From positions 1,116,001 through 1,180,000 of the forward strand of contig NZ_CP108464.1 in NCBI RefSeq assembly GCF_036226405.1: a DNA stretch of 64,000 bases, read 5' to 3'. Positions 16,126 through 25,864 of the stretch are shown here, piece after piece. The notes beneath the pieces were generated by a model, which saw only the letters and a list, made by a program, of their open reading frames with translations, made no database searches and had not been told where the DNA came from. Within the stretch, counting starts at the first letter, position 1; each line of letters starts with the position of its first letter. The position numbers were made by a program, and so were the translations under genes. Source of the stretch: Streptomyces sp. NBC_01260. Its GTDB lineage: Bacteria > Actinomycetota > Actinomycetes > Streptomycetales > Streptomycetaceae.

Positions 16126-17538
16126 ATGACTGTTGACCCGAGCGCGGAAACACGGTTGGAACTCCCCCGGCAATCCAGCCTGGGGACGGCGGCTGCCCGC
16201 AACCTCGCCACCACGACCAAGTCCGCTCCGCAGATGCAGGAGATCACCTCTCGCTGGTTGCTGCGGATGCTCCCCTGGGTGGAGACCAAGGGCGGGGCCT
16301 ACCGGGTGAACCGTCGCCTGGCCTACACCGTCGGCGACGGGAGGGTGGATTTCATCCAGGACGGCGCCGACGTCCGGGTGATCCCCCAAGAGCTGGGTGA
16401 ACTGGCCCTTCTGCGTGACTTCGACGATGTTGAGGTACTGACCGCCATCGCCGATCGGTGCGTCCAGCGAGACTTCCGGACCGGCGAGACACTGGTCGAG
16501 CGAGGGGCGCCCGCGGATCAGCTCCACCTGATCGCCCACGGCCGCATCGGCCAGACCTCCGTGGGCAATTACGGCGACGAGGTCGCTCTGGACGTACTCG
16601 CGGACGGCGACCGGTTCGGAGAGCACGCCCTGCTGGACGGGGACGCCCGGTGGGAGCACACCGCCATCGCCGAGACCTCGGGCACACTGCTCACCCTGTC
16701 ACGCGCCGACTTCGCAGCCGTGCTCTCCAACGCTCCGAGCCTCCGGGACCACCTCGAAGAGTTCGCCTCACGCGCCCATCAGCGCCAGAACCATCGCGGT
16801 GAGGCGGAGATCGCGATGTCGGCCGGCCACGTCGGCGAGCACGCGCTGCCCGGCGCCTTCGCCGACTACGAACTGAAACCGCGCGAGTACGAACTCTCCG
16901 TTGCCCAGACCATCCTGCGGATCCACACGAGGGTCGCCGACCTCTACAACGGGCCGATGAACCAGACGGAGGAGCAGCTCAGGCTCACCATCGAGGCGCT
17001 GCGCGAGCGCCAGGAGCACGAACTGGTCAACAACCGGGAGTTCGGCCTGCTCCACAACGCCGACTTCAAGCAGCGCATCCAGACGCACTCCGGCCCGCCG
17101 ACCCCGGACGACCTGGACGAACTGCTCTGTCGCCGCCGGGGTTCCAAGTTCTTCCTCGCGCACCCCCGGACGATCGCGGCGATCGGGCGAGAGTTCAACT
17201 CGCGCGGACTCTACCCGGATCACGTAGACCTCGGCGGCCAGCAGGTCCCGGCCTGGCGCGGGGTTCCGATCCTCCCCTGCAACAAGATCCCCGTCACACA
17301 GGAGCGGACCAGCTCGATCCTCGTCATGCGTACCGGCGTGGAGAACCAGGGCGTCATCGGTCTGCACCAGACCGGCCTGCCGGACGAGTACGAGCCGGGT
17401 CTCTCGGTCCGCTTCATGGGCCTCGACGAGAAGGCGATCACGTCCTACCTCGTCACTACCTACTATTCCGCCGCCATCCTCGTGCCGGACGCGGTCGGCG
17501 TGCTGGAGAACGTGCAGATCGCCCGCCGGCCCAAGTAG
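16126..17538 (+). CDS. Family 2B encapsulin shell protein with cyclic-nucleotide-binding domain
   Basis: 470 aa, AAGGAG ten nt before the ATG. The HK97-type capsid fold is interrupted by a cyclic-nucleotide-binding (CAP-like) insert at about residues 100-225 ([20 protein letters not shown], then [20 protein letters not shown]). This is the hallmark of family 2B encapsulins. The C-terminal part ([20 protein letters not shown]) is the shell A-domain. It self-assembles into a compartment that here should load the next gene's product. Operon: shell, cargo cyclase, methyltransferase. Formerly described simply as a cAMP-binding protein next to 2-MIB synthase. Confidence 0.93.
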   Translation: MTVDPSAETRLELPRQSSLGTAAARNLATTTKSAPQMQEITSRWLLRMLPWVETKGGAYRVNRRLAYTVGDGRVDFIQDGADVRVIPQELGELALLRDFDDVEVLTAIADRCVQRDFRTGETLVERGAPADQLHLIAHGRIGQTSVGNYGDEVALDVLADGDRFGEHALLDGDARWEHTAIAETSGTLLTLSRADFAAVLSNAPSLRDHLEEFASRAHQRQNHRGEAEIAMSAGHVGEHALPGAFADYELKPREYELSVAQTILRIHTRVADLYNGPMNQTEEQLRLTIEALRERQEHELVNNREFGLLHNADFKQRIQTHSGPPTPDDLDELLCRRRGSKFFLAHPRTIAAIGREFNSRGLYPDHVDLGGQQVPAWRGVPILPCNKIPVTQERTSSILVMRTGVENQGVIGLHQTGLPDEYEPGLSVRFMGLDEKAITSYLVTTYYSAAILVPDAVGVLENVQIARRPK

Positions 17539-17643
17539 TTGTCCCGGCCCGTACGGCGTGGTGCGACGCCCCGGACTCAGCGGATCGATCGCGCGGCGCC
17601 CGGAGACCTCCGGACAACCGCCCACCCCACCAAGGAGCCATGG

Positions 17644-18969
17644 ATGCCCGCGCCTGAGCTGCCACCTCCGCAGTCGAGCCTGCCGGAGGCCGCTTCCCGC
17701 TTCGGGGCTCACGTACTCGCTGAAGCCGCGGCCCGCGCCCGCGACGTCAAAGCCGCTACCAGCAGCCCGCCCTGCGCGCCTTCCCCGCCCACCCCGCCTG
17801 CGATTGCCCAAGCGGCACCGCCTGCCCCCGCCGTGCCGTCAGCCGCGATGCCGGCAGCGGGTGCCGACCGGGGACAGATCCTGCGAGGGCCAACCGGCCT
17901 GGGCACCACGAGCCTGCGCGTGATCCTGCGGGGCGAGCTCCCGACGCCGTCGGCGGCCGCGGCGCAAGGCAGTGCGGAAGGCGCCTTGGAAGGCAAGGTG
18001 ATCCCGGGCCTCTACCACCACCCGATCCCCGAGCCCGACCCGGTGCGGGTCGAGGAGGTCAGCCGAAGGATCAAGTCCTGGGCCCTGGACGAGGTCGCCC
18101 TGTATCCCGAGGACTGGGAGGAGCAGTTCGACGGCTTCTCCGTGGGCCGCTACATGGTCGGTTGCCATCCGGACGCACCCAGCGTCGACCACCTGATGCT
18201 CGCCACACGCCTGATGGTGGCCGAGAACGCGGTGGACGACTGCTACTGCGAGGACCACGGCGGGTCGCCCATCGGCCTCGGCGAACGGCTTCTGCTGGCG
18301 CACACCGCGCTCGACGCCCTGCACACCACCGCGGAGTACCAGCCGCAATGGGCGAAGTCCCTCCACGCGGACGCGCCTCGGCGCGCCTACCACTCCGCCA
18401 TGGCGTACTTCGTCCGAGCCGCCGGCCCCTCCCAGGCGGACCGGCTCCGGCACGACATGGCCCGGCTGCACATGGGTTACCTCGCCGAAGCGGCCTGGGC
18501 GCAGATGGACCACGTCCCGGAGGTGTGGGAGTACCTGGCGATGCGCCAGTTCAACAACTTCCGCCCCTGCCCCACCATCACCGACACCGTCGGCGGCTAC
18601 GAACTTCCGGCGGACCTGCACGCCCGACCGGCCATGCAGAAGGTCATCGCTCTGGCGGGAAACGCGACGACCATCGTGAACGACCTGTACTCGTACACCA
18701 AGGAACTGGACGCGCCGGGCCGGCACCTGAACCTGCCCGTCGTGATCTCCGAACGCGAGGGGCTCTCCGACCGCGACGGCTATCTGAAGTCGGTCGAGAT
18801 CCACAACGAGCTCATGCACGACTTCGAGACCGCGGCCGCGTCCCTGGCCGCCGACCTCCCCGTCCCAGGTGTGCAGCGCTTCCTTGGCGGCGTGGCCGCC
18901 TGGGTCGACGGCAATCATCACTGGCACCAGTCGAACACCTATCGCTACAGCCTGCCCGACTTCTGGTAA
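17644..18969 (+). CDS. 2-methylisoborneol synthase (encapsulin cargo)
   Basis: 441 aa from ATG 17644 with AAGGAG at 17632-17637; an ORF open back to 17539 has no ribosome site. Cyclises 2-methyl-geranyl diphosphate to 2-methylisoborneol. The Asp-rich motif DDCYCED (near residue 197) and the NSE motif NDLYSYTKE (near 346) bind the magnesium-diphosphate. Residues 1-115 are low-complexity Pro/Ala/Ser (SSPPCAPSPPTPPAIAQAAP), disordered, and serve as the packaging region in this cargo class. The closing W-rich tail (NHHWHQSNTYRYSLPDFW is the end) is typical of bacterial terpene cyclases. Confidence 0.95.
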   Translation: MPAPELPPPQSSLPEAASRFGAHVLAEAAARARDVKAATSSPPCAPSPPTPPAIAQAAPPAPAVPSAAMPAAGADRGQILRGPTGLGTTSLRVILRGELPTPSAAAAQGSAEGALEGKVIPGLYHHPIPEPDPVRVEEVSRRIKSWALDEVALYPEDWEEQFDGFSVGRYMVGCHPDAPSVDHLMLATRLMVAENAVDDCYCEDHGGSPIGLGERLLLAHTALDALHTTAEYQPQWAKSLHADAPRRAYHSAMAYFVRAAGPSQADRLRHDMARLHMGYLAEAAWAQMDHVPEVWEYLAMRQFNNFRPCPTITDTVGGYELPADLHARPAMQKVIALAGNATTIVNDLYSYTKELDAPGRHLNLPVVISEREGLSDRDGYLKSVEIHNELMHDFETAAASLAADLPVPGVQRFLGGVAAWVDGNHHWHQSNTYRYSLPDFW

Positions 18970-18973
18970 GAGA

Positions 18974-19882
18974 ATGGACTCATCCGTGACCAACGCCGAA
19001 CTCACCGCCACCACCCCCGCATCCATCTCCACCTCGCTGCGGATCCCCAGCCCGGCGACGCCCTATCAGGGCGACATCGCCCGCTACTGGGACGGCGAGG
19101 CGAGGCCCGTGAACCTGCGTCTCGGCGATGTCGACGGCCTCTACCACCACCACTACGGCATCGGTGAGGTCGACTCCTCCGCACTCGGCGACACCGGGGA
19201 CGGCGCGAGCGAGAAGAAGCTGATCTCCGAGCTCCACCGACTGGAGTCGGCGCAGGCCGAGTTCCTCCTGAGTCACCTCGGCGACATCAAGCGGGAGGAC
19301 ACCCTGCTGGACGCCGGCTGCGGCCGCGGCGGCTCGATGGTGATGGCGCACCAGCGCTTCGGGTGCAACGTCGAGGGTGTCACGCTGTCGGCCAAACAGG
19401 CCGACTTCGCCAACGGCCGGGCCCGTGAGCTCGGTATGCAGGACCATGTCCGGGCGCGCGTCTGCAACATGCTCTCCACACCGTTCGAGACCGGGTCGGC
19501 AGCGGCCTCGTGGAACAACGAGTCGAGCATGTACGTCGACCTCCACGACCTGTTCGCGGAACACTCCCGCGTCCTTGAGGTCGGCGGTCGCTACGTGACC
19601 ATCACCGGCTGCTGGAACCCGCGGTACGGCCAGCCCTCGAAGTGGGTCTCGCAGATCAACGCGCACTTCGAGTGCAACATTCACTCGCGCCGGGAGTACC
19701 TCCGCGCCATGGCCGACAACCGCCTCGTGCCGCAGGCCGTCATCGACCTCACCCCCGACACCCTGCCCTACTGGGAGCTGCGGGCCACGTCCTCGCTGGT
19801 GACGGGAATCGAGGAGGCGTTCATGAACTCCTACCGGGACGGGTCGTTCCAGTACCTCCTCATCGCAGCCGACCGCGTCTGA
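18974..19882 (+). CDS. Geranyl diphosphate 2-C-methyltransferase
   Basis: 302 aa, starting five bases after the cyclase stop, so translationally coupled. Uses S-adenosylmethionine to methylate C2 of geranyl diphosphate, giving the 2-MIB synthase substrate. The class I SAM-binding motif LLDAGCGRGGSMVMA is near residue 112. Aromatic residues in WNNESSMYVDLHDLF and CWNPRYGQPSKWVSQINAHF match the family active site. N-terminal TPYQGDIARYWDGEARPVNL is family-specific. An intrinsic terminator follows directly. Confidence 0.94.
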   Translation: MDSSVTNAELTATTPASISTSLRIPSPATPYQGDIARYWDGEARPVNLRLGDVDGLYHHHYGIGEVDSSALGDTGDGASEKKLISELHRLESAQAEFLLSHLGDIKREDTLLDAGCGRGGSMVMAHQRFGCNVEGVTLSAKQADFANGRARELGMQDHVRARVCNMLSTPFETGSAAASWNNESSMYVDLHDLFAEHSRVLEVGGRYVTITGCWNPRYGQPSKWVSQINAHFECNIHSRREYLRAMADNRLVPQAVIDLTPDTLPYWELRATSSLVTGIEEAFMNSYRDGSFQYLLIAADRV

Positions 19883-19894
19883 CCTCCCGCTGAC

Positions 19895-19926
19895 GGGAAG
19901 GGCCGCCGACAGTACGGGCCCTTCCC
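19895..19926 (+). terminator. Terminator of the 2-MIB operon
   Basis: Inverted repeat GGGAAGGGCC (19895-19904) and GGGCCCTTCCC (19916-19926) with a short loop, 13 nt after the methyltransferase stop. No long U tail, as usual in streptomycetes. The 300 bp between this and 20210 hold no supported gene. Confidence 0.75.
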
Positions 19927-20209
19927 CCCGGCCGTCCGGCGCCGAAGGCAGGGGTGCAACTCCCCCTCGTCGAGCCGGCACGACACCCTGATCCTCTGGT
20001 CAGTGACTCGGCGCCGGGACCGCTCGGGACGCGGAGGGCGTCGTCCGGCCGGTGCAGGCAACCGCGAAGCGACGGACGCGGGCGGCGTCTGCGGGCGCCT
20101 TGAGGTGACACCCGGCGAGGATGAGGACTGAGGCCAGACCGGGGCGCGCCTGGGCGCGCGTCTGCCCGGCGGCTGCAAACGCATGGTGGAGACGTTCGAG
20201 GAACGGGCG

Positions 20210-20237
20210 AGGGCCCGCCCCTCGCGGGACGGGCCCT
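20210..20237 (-). terminator. Terminator of the small secreted protein gene
   Basis: Perfect 8-bp arms AGGGCCCG (20210-20217) and CGGGCCCT (20230-20237), 17 nt downstream of the minus-strand gene ending at 20254. Confidence 0.7.
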
Positions 20238-20253
20238 GCGTGGTGCAAAAGGA

Positions 20254-20508
20254 TCAGTGACCGCGAAGGTACTCGGCGTAGAAGAAGCCGCGCTCGGCCT
20301 TCAGGTGCTCCTTGTTCTCCTTGGCATAGGTGATGCCGTACGGGCCACCGAGGTTGAAGAACTCGGCGTTCGAGCGCGAGGCGTCGATCGACTGGTAGCC
20401 CGCGAGGATCTTGCCGGACTCCCCGCCGTCGTCGGCGACGGCCGGGGCGGCGGCCATGAAACCTGCTGCGGCAACCGTGGCCAGGGTGATTGCGATACTG
20501 CGAAGCAT
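20254..20508 (-). CDS. Small secreted protein
   Basis: 84 aa from ATG 20508 with GAGGGAGT just upstream. The signal peptide MLRSIAITLATVAAAGFMAA ends at APAVA, giving a mature protein of about 58 aa (DDGGESGKILAGYQSIDASR, then FFNLGGPYGITYAKENKEHL). It has no cysteine, so it is not a chaplin. Function unknown. It is probably exported by Sec and released by signal peptidase I. Confidence 0.75.
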   Translation of the reverse strand: MLRSIAITLATVAAAGFMAAAPAVADDGGESGKILAGYQSIDASRSNAEFFNLGGPYGITYAKENKEHLKAERGFFYAEYLRGH

Positions 20509-20652
20509 GTGACTCCCTCTGCGATACGTCACGAATGGTGCGGGCGAAATCACCATGAACCGGACACGGAGCCGACTCAAACAGGCACGTCGGTCCAGGA
20601 CGAGGAAGGCACCGAACGAGACGCAATTACTCCAATCGCCCCGGGGCGGGGG

Positions 20653-21249
20653 TCACGGGGTGGCCGCGGACACGACATACACGACAGGTGCCATCGGGTC
20701 GGTCATGTCGACGGTGATGTCCTGAGTGGGGCGCGGGTCCTCGTTGGTGTGCGTGGTTCCCGCCCATACGACGCCGTCGCCGAAGTACCAGCCCGCGACC
20801 TTCGTGTCGCGGTCGCCGACGGTTACCTTGCCCGCGGTCAGGGCCGCGCGGCCGGTGCCGACCTGGGTCAGGAACCGGTCGAGGCCGTTGGACGTGGTGC
20901 GGAACTGCACGTACATCCGGCTGGCCTTCCAGTTGTTGGTCTCGTAGTACTGGACCTCCACCGCATCACCGGGGATCGGGACCTCGAAGATCCGGCGCAG
21001 CATCCGGGACGGCCAGCCCTCGCGGAGCCCCTGCGCCGCGGCCTCGGCCGCCTTGTCCTGGCCGGAGCGGCGGCTCTGCCCCGCGGAGATCAGCAGATAT
21101 CCGGCCGGGATGCCGATGAGCAGCACGATGATGGTCGCCGTGATCAGGCGTCGGCGGATCGTTCTGCGCCGGTCCTGCGGCGGCCTCCCGTCGCCCTGCT
21201 CGGGCGGCGGGGACTGACGCGGCACGACGGGGTGCTCGGCTGCGGTCAT
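20653..21249 (-). CDS. Membrane-anchored hypothetical protein
   Basis: 198 aa. A Pro/Arg-rich cytoplasmic start is followed by one transmembrane helix (LITATIIVLLIGIPAGYLLI, about residues 35-54). The remaining 140 residues should lie outside the cell (FEVPIPGDAVEVQYYETNNW, KVAGWYFGDGVVWAGTTHTN). It resembles uncharacterised streptomycete surface proteins. Fourteen bp upstream on the same strand is the stop of the ROK kinase gene, so it may be the last gene of the sugar operon. Confidence 0.7.
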   Translation of the reverse strand: MTAAEHPVVPRQSPPPEQGDGRPPQDRRRTIRRRLITATIIVLLIGIPAGYLLISAGQSRRSGQDKAAEAAAQGLREGWPSRMLRRIFEVPIPGDAVEVQYYETNNWKASRMYVQFRTTSNGLDRFLTQVGTGRAALTAGKVTVGDRDTKVAGWYFGDGVVWAGTTHTNEDPRPTQDITVDMTDPMAPVVYVVSAATP

Positions 21250-21263
21250 GGGTCTGGGCGTCC

Positions 21264-22427
21264 CTAGGAAGTGCGGGTGTTGCGCGTATTACGGATGGTG
21301 CTCGCCGCCTGGTCGTAGATCTGTGCGTACCGCTCGTACCGCTCGACGCGGCGGCGGTTGGTACGGCGGAATCTGCGGGCCACCAGCCGGGCGAGGTCGG
21401 CGGCGCCGACCATACCCGCCTCGGGGCCGAGCTGCGCCTTCGCGATCCGCGCCTCGGGGCGGTAGCCGCGGCCGGTGAGGTGGCGTTTGAAGGCGTCCCT
21501 GGCCGGTCCGATCAGCAGGTCGTCGGCGGCGCTGACACCGCCTCCGATGACGAAGCAGGAGGGGTCGAGCGCGGCGGCCAGATTGGCGATGCCGACGCCG
21601 AGCCACTGGCCGATGTCCTGGAGGAGCTCGATGCACATCGCATCGCCCTCGCGGGCCAGTTCGGTGATGAGCGGTCCGGTGATGTCGGGGATGTTGCCCT
21701 TGACCCGCTCGATGAGTCCGTGGGCCACCGGGGAGTCCGCCGCGGCCAGCTCCCTGGCCTCCCGGACGAGTGCGTTCCCGGAGCTGTACTGCTCCCAGCA
21801 GCCGCGGTTGCCGCAGGGGCAGCGGTGGCCGCCGGGCACCACCTGCATGTGGCCGAACTCACCGGCGACGCCGTACTTGCCGCGCTTGACCTGACCGTCC
21901 TCCAGGATGGCCCCGCCGATGCCGGTACCGAGGGTGATCATGACGAGATGGTCCTCGCCGCGTCCCGCGCCGAAGCGCCATTCGGCCCAGGCGGCGGTGT
22001 TGGCGTCGTTGTCGACCATGACCGGGACGACGAGCCGGGAGGCGATGGCGTCCCGCAGGGGTTCGTCGCGCCAGGCGAGGTGCGGGGCGAACAGCACCTT
22101 GGAGCGGTCCGCGTCGACCCAGCCGGCCGCGCCGATGCCCACCGCGTGCACGTCGTGGCGGTCGGAGAGGTCCAGGACCAGCTCGACGATGGTGTCCTCG
22201 ACGACCTTGGGGCTCTTGGACTTGTCCGGCGTCTCGGTGCGCAGGGTCTCCAGGATGTTGCCGTCGGCGTCGACGACGCCGGCCATCACCTTCGTCCCCC
22301 CGATGTCGATGCCGACGGTGGGGACCCGCGGCGCGGTGAGGTGCGAGCGCCGCTCCCGGGTGCCGACGGTCCGCAGGACGGTGGCGCGGGCGGAGCCGCG
22401 GTGTGTGAAGTCGCGGTACGTGCTCAT
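21264..22427 (-). CDS. ROK-family sugar kinase
   Basis: 387 aa. Phosphorylates a hexose taken up by the transporter encoded upstream, or acts as its sensor. The phosphate-binding motif is TVGIDIGGTKVMAGVVDADG, and the ROK signature with zinc ligands is GEFGHMQVVPGGHRCPCGNR then GCWEQYSSGNAL. The catalytic Asp is in VMVDNDANTAAWAE. There is no N-terminal HTH, so it is an enzyme and not an NagC-type repressor. The 30-residue basic extensions at both ends are unusual. 126 bp separate it from the ABC gene. Confidence 0.87.
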   Translation of the reverse strand: MSTYRDFTHRGSARATVLRTVGTRERRSHLTAPRVPTVGIDIGGTKVMAGVVDADGNILETLRTETPDKSKSPKVVEDTIVELVLDLSDRHDVHAVGIGAAGWVDADRSKVLFAPHLAWRDEPLRDAIASRLVVPVMVDNDANTAAWAEWRFGAGRGEDHLVMITLGTGIGGAILEDGQVKRGKYGVAGEFGHMQVVPGGHRCPCGNRGCWEQYSSGNALVREARELAAADSPVAHGLIERVKGNIPDITGPLITELAREGDAMCIELLQDIGQWLGVGIANLAAALDPSCFVIGGGVSAADDLLIGPARDAFKRHLTGRGYRPEARIAKAQLGPEAGMVGAADLARLVARRFRRTNRRRVERYERYAQIYDQAASTIRNTRNTRTS

Positions 22428-22553
22428 CGTCCCTGGGGGGTCGGGGGTGGCCGGGGTCGAGGTGATCCCGGGCGGCGGGCGGCGCCCGTCGGCCCCGATT
22501 CTGCCACTGCCGGGGGGACGGGGCTGCCGGACCCGGTCGACCGGCCAGTCGGA

Positions 22554-23417
22554 CTACGGGGTGTCGTCCTTCGCCGGGGGCCCGCCCCGCAGGTCCGGGC
22601 CGGGGGTCCGCTCCAGCTCGTGGCTGAGCTCCTCCAGCTCGCTGCCGCCCGCCATCTGGCGGGTGAGCTCGTCCAGCGTGATGCTGCCCCTGGTGTGGCT
22701 GCCGGCCATGGCACCGCGCTTGAGCAGCACGAAGCGGTCACCGACGAGATACGCGTGGTGCGGGTTGTGCGTGATGAGGACCACGCCCAGTCCCGCGTCC
22801 CTGGCGGCCGCGACGTACTTGAGGACGACGCCGGACTGCTTGACGCCGAGCGCCGCGGTCGGCTCGTCCAGGACGAGCACCTTGGCGCCGAAGTGGACGG
22901 CCCGTGCGATGGCCACGCACTGGCGCTCGCCGCCGGACAGGGTGCCGATGGGCTGGTCGACGTCGCGCAGGTCGATGCCCATCCGGAGCAGCGCGGAGCG
23001 GGTGGTCTCGCGCATCAGCCGGACGTCGAGGCGCTTGAAGGGGCCCGCGCCGGTCGTCGGCTCGGAGCCGAGGAAGAAGTTCCGCCAGACCGGCATCAGC
23101 GGGACCACGGCGAGGTCCTGGTAGACCGTGGCGATGCCCCGGTCCAGGGCGTCGCGCGGGTTGGCGAGCGTGGTCTCCTCGCCGTCCACGAGGAAGCGTC
23201 CGGCGTCGTGCCGGTGCAGACCCGCGATGATCTTGATGAGGGTGGACTTGCCGGCGCCGTTGTCACCGAGGACGCAGGAGATCTCGCCCGCCCGGACCTC
23301 CAGCGAGACGTCCTGGAGCGCCTTGATGCTGCCGTAGAACTTACTGACGTGGTCGAGCTCGACCAGCGCCTGCCGGTCGGTCTCCGCCGGCCCGTTCGAT
23401 GACTGGGGGGCCGTCAT
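22554..23417 (-). CDS. Sugar ABC transporter ATP-binding protein
   Basis: 287 aa from ATG 23417; its ATG overlaps the permease stop (ATGA), so the longer open frame upstream is not used. Walker A is [16 protein letters not shown], the signature [15 protein letters not shown] and Walker [13 protein letters not shown]. One nucleotide-binding domain only, as in FrcA/carbohydrate uptake transporter-2 half-size ATPases that work as homodimers, not the double-domain RbsA type. Energises import by the neighbouring permease and lipoprotein. Confidence 0.92.
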   Translation of the reverse strand: MTAPQSSNGPAETDRQALVELDHVSKFYGSIKALQDVSLEVRAGEISCVLGDNGAGKSTLIKIIAGLHRHDAGRFLVDGEETTLANPRDALDRGIATVYQDLAVVPLMPVWRNFFLGSEPTTGAGPFKRLDVRLMRETTRSALLRMGIDLRDVDQPIGTLSGGERQCVAIARAVHFGAKVLVLDEPTAALGVKQSGVVLKYVAAARDAGLGVVLITHNPHHAYLVGDRFVLLKRGAMAGSHTRGSITLDELTRQMAGGSELEELSHELERTPGPDLRGGPPAKDDTP

Positions 23418-24466
23418 TTCGTCGCCTCCGCGCGCTTGCGTACCCATGCGTTGAGCAGGGTGGCCAGGAGCAGCATGGCTCCGAGGAAGAATTTGAACCA
23501 GTCCGGGTTCCACTCCGCGTACACGATGCCCTTGCCGGTCATGCCGAAGATGAAGGCACCGACCGCCGAGCCGATCGCGGAGCCGTACCCGCCGGTGATC
23601 AGGCAGCCGCCGATGACGGCCGCGATGATGTACGTCAGCTCGTTGCCGACGCCCTCGCCGGACTGCACCACGTCGTAGCTGAACAGCAGGTGCTGACCGG
23701 AGACCCAGGCGGCGAAGGCCACCCCGAGGTAGAGCCCGATCTTCGTACGGATCACCGGGACGCCGACCGCGCGGGCCGCGTCGGCCGCGCCGCCGACCGC
23801 GTAGATCCAGTTGCCGAAGCGCGTGCGGAGCAGGATCCAGGTGGCGACCGCGACGAGGACGGCCCACCACAGGATGGTCACCTTGAGCTCGACGCCGCCG
23901 ACGGTCCACTCCGAGGCGAAGATCTTGCGGGCCGAGGCGAAGCCCTCCATGTCCCCGATGGTCTTCGTCGAGACGGTCCTGCTGATCAGCTTGGTGAAGC
24001 CGAGGTTGAGGCCCGTCAGCATCAGGAACGTACCGAGCGTGATGATGAAGCTCGGTAGTTTGGTACGGGTCAGCATGAAGCCGTTGAACGCGCCGATGGC
24101 CAGGGTGACCAGCAACGACACAAAGACGCCGACCCAGACGTTGGCGGTCATCTGGTAGCTGAACATCGACGAGATCAGCGCCGAGCTGGTGACCATCACA
24201 CCCGCGGAGAGGTCGAACTCGCCACCGATCATCAGGAGCGCGACCGGCGCCGCCATGATCCCGATGGTGGAGGCCGCGTAGAGCACGGTGCCGAAGCTGG
24301 TGGCGCGCAGGAAGCTGTCGGCCACGATCGAGAAGAAGAGGAAGACGGCCACGGCCCCGACGAGCGAACCCAGCTCGGGGCGGCCGAGCAGTTTGCGCAG
24401 CGGCGAGGTGCGCAGCAGCCGCTCGTCCGCCCCGGCGGGAGCGGGCTGCCCCGGCGTCGCGGTCAT
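23414..24466 (-). CDS. Sugar ABC transporter permease (CUT2)
   Basis: 350 aa with 8-10 hydrophobic segments and the RbsC/FrcC-type block [20 protein letters not shown]. The EAA-like loop is [21 protein letters not shown] single permease is encoded, consistent with a homodimer. Overlaps both neighbours by four bases. Confidence 0.92.
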   Translation of the reverse strand: MTATPGQPAPAGADERLLRTSPLRKLLGRPELGSLVGAVAVFLFFSIVADSFLRATSFGTVLYAASTIGIMAAPVALLMIGGEFDLSAGVMVTSSALISSMFSYQMTANVWVGVFVSLLVTLAIGAFNGFMLTRTKLPSFIITLGTFLMLTGLNLGFTKLISRTVSTKTIGDMEGFASARKIFASEWTVGGVELKVTILWWAVLVAVATWILLRTRFGNWIYAVGGAADAARAVGVPVIRTKIGLYLGVAFAAWVSGQHLLFSYDVVQSGEGVGNELTYIIAAVIGGCLITGGYGSAIGSAVGAFIFGMTGKGIVYAEWNPDWFKFFLGAMLLLATLLNAWVRKRAEATK

Positions 24467-25476
24467 CGCGTTCCCCGCTTGGTGTACTCGGCCAGCTGGG
24501 CGGCGTCCTTCGAGGTGATGACCTGGGGGCCGGTGAGGACCGGACGGCCACCGCCGAGCACATTGCGGTTGTATCGGTAGAGCCAGAGCAGGTCGACGGC
24601 CTCGTACCCCTGGAGGTAGGGCTGCTGGTCGACGGCGAAGCCGAGGGTCTTGGCCTGGAGCTCGGTGGCGACCTTGGCGTTCAGGTCGAAGGTGTCGATC
24701 TCGGCCTTGCTGCCTGCGGTCTGCTTCGCCTTGACGGCCGCGTCCGCGAACGGCGCCCCGAGCGTGACGACCGCGTCGATGTCCTTGTCGGCCTGGAGCT
24801 TTGCCTCGATGGAGGCCTGGACGTCCGGCATGTTGGTGCCCTCGACGTACAGGCTCTGCATCTCGCCGTCGAAGGCCTTCTTCGCTCCGGCGCAGCGCTG
24901 CTCATGGCCGACGTTGCCCTGCTCGTGAAGGATGCACAGGGCCTTCTTGCGGCCGCGCTTGTTGAGCTCCTCGCCGACGGCCTCGCCCGCGATGGACTCG
25001 TCCTGGCCGATGTGGGTGAGCGCGCCGAACCGCTTGGATTCCGCGGAGCCCGAGTTCACCGTGATCACCGGAATGCCGGCCTTGGTGGCCTTGGCGACGA
25101 CGTCCTTCATCGCGTCGGGCTTGGCGAGCGTGACGATCAGCCCGTCGACCTTCTTGTCGATGGCGGCCTGGATCAGCTGGGCCTGCTGCTGCGCCTCGTC
25201 GTTGTGCGAGTACAGGAAGTTGATGTTGTCCTTGCCGGCCGCCATCTTGGCGCCCTTCTGGACGATGTCCCAGAAGGTGTCTCCGTCGCCCGAGTGGGTG
25301 ACCATGGCGAAGGTCCAGCGGGGCGTGTTCACCGCGGACCGGCCCTCGGCGGCGGCCTGCGCCGCCCGGTCCTCCGCCCGCTTGCCGCCGGTGCTGCTGC
25401 ATCCCATGAGGGAAGCCCCGAGCACCGCCGCAAGCACGGCACCCATCGCACGTACCCCTGTCCGAACCCTTGCCAC
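24463..25476 (-). CDS. Sugar-binding lipoprotein of ABC transporter
   Basis: 337 aa from GTG 25476 (GGAG seven nt upstream); the longer frame to 25575 lacks a ribosome site. Signal peptide [19 protein letters not shown] with a lipobox LMGC. The periplasmic-binding fold type I follows: [58 protein letters not shown] and [19 protein letters not shown]. This pattern suits myo-inositol, ribose or a similar sugar. First gene of a four- or five-gene operon, divergent from the dehydrogenase gene. Confidence 0.9.
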   Translation of the reverse strand: MARVRTGVRAMGAVLAAVLGASLMGCSSTGGKRAEDRAAQAAAEGRSAVNTPRWTFAMVTHSGDGDTFWDIVQKGAKMAAGKDNINFLYSHNDEAQQQAQLIQAAIDKKVDGLIVTLAKPDAMKDVVAKATKAGIPVITVNSGSAESKRFGALTHIGQDESIAGEAVGEELNKRGRKKALCILHEQGNVGHEQRCAGAKKAFDGEMQSLYVEGTNMPDVQASIEAKLQADKDIDAVVTLGAPFADAAVKAKQTAGSKAEIDTFDLNAKVATELQAKTLGFAVDQQPYLQGYEAVDLLWLYRYNRNVLGGGRPVLTGPQVITSKDAAQLAEYTKRGTR

Positions 25477-25813
25477 GACTCCGTGCCCTTCTCGTGCTGC
25501 TCGTTGTGCTGCTGGTGGAGCCGGGGCCCGTACGGTCCCGGTCCGGCTGGGCAAGTATCCCCGAGCCGCCGCCACGGCCGCCCGGCAGGGCGCGGCGCAG
25601 GTGTCGGGTCGGGGCGCGTACGGCGCCGGGGGCGGCCGTGTGCTGCCGTCGTCACCGTACGAGAAGCCGGGAAGCCTCCGACACCGTACGGAAGTCGCGG
25701 GGCGCTGTCACCGTGCGGGGAGGCGGAAATCGAAGGAGTGGGGCGGGGCCCCGCGGGGTTTTCCCGGCCGTGGCAGCGGGTGGTCGCGACCGCACCCCGA
25801 CACAGAAGTGGCT

Positions 25814-25836
25814 TTGTCAGGACATATAGTTGACAG
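25814..25836. promoter_or_regulatory. Putative operator between transporter operon and dehydrogenase
   Basis: TTGTCAGGACATATAGTTGA followed by CAG: the arms TGTCA (25815-25819) and TGACA (25831-25835) are inverted, and the centre is A+T-rich in an otherwise G+C-rich stretch. It lies 29 bp before the dehydrogenase ATG and 340 bp before the transporter GTG. A GntR- or LacI/ROK-type operator is plausible. Confidence 0.5.
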
Positions 25837-25864
25837 CGCTGCCGGTGACCGGCACGTTGGGTCC

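Noticed and set aside
22554..24563. A 669-aa ORF that would fuse a membrane protein to the ABC ATPase
   Set aside because: Its first 380 residues are the antisense-frame shadow of the permease; the ATPase starts at 23417 with ATGA overlap.
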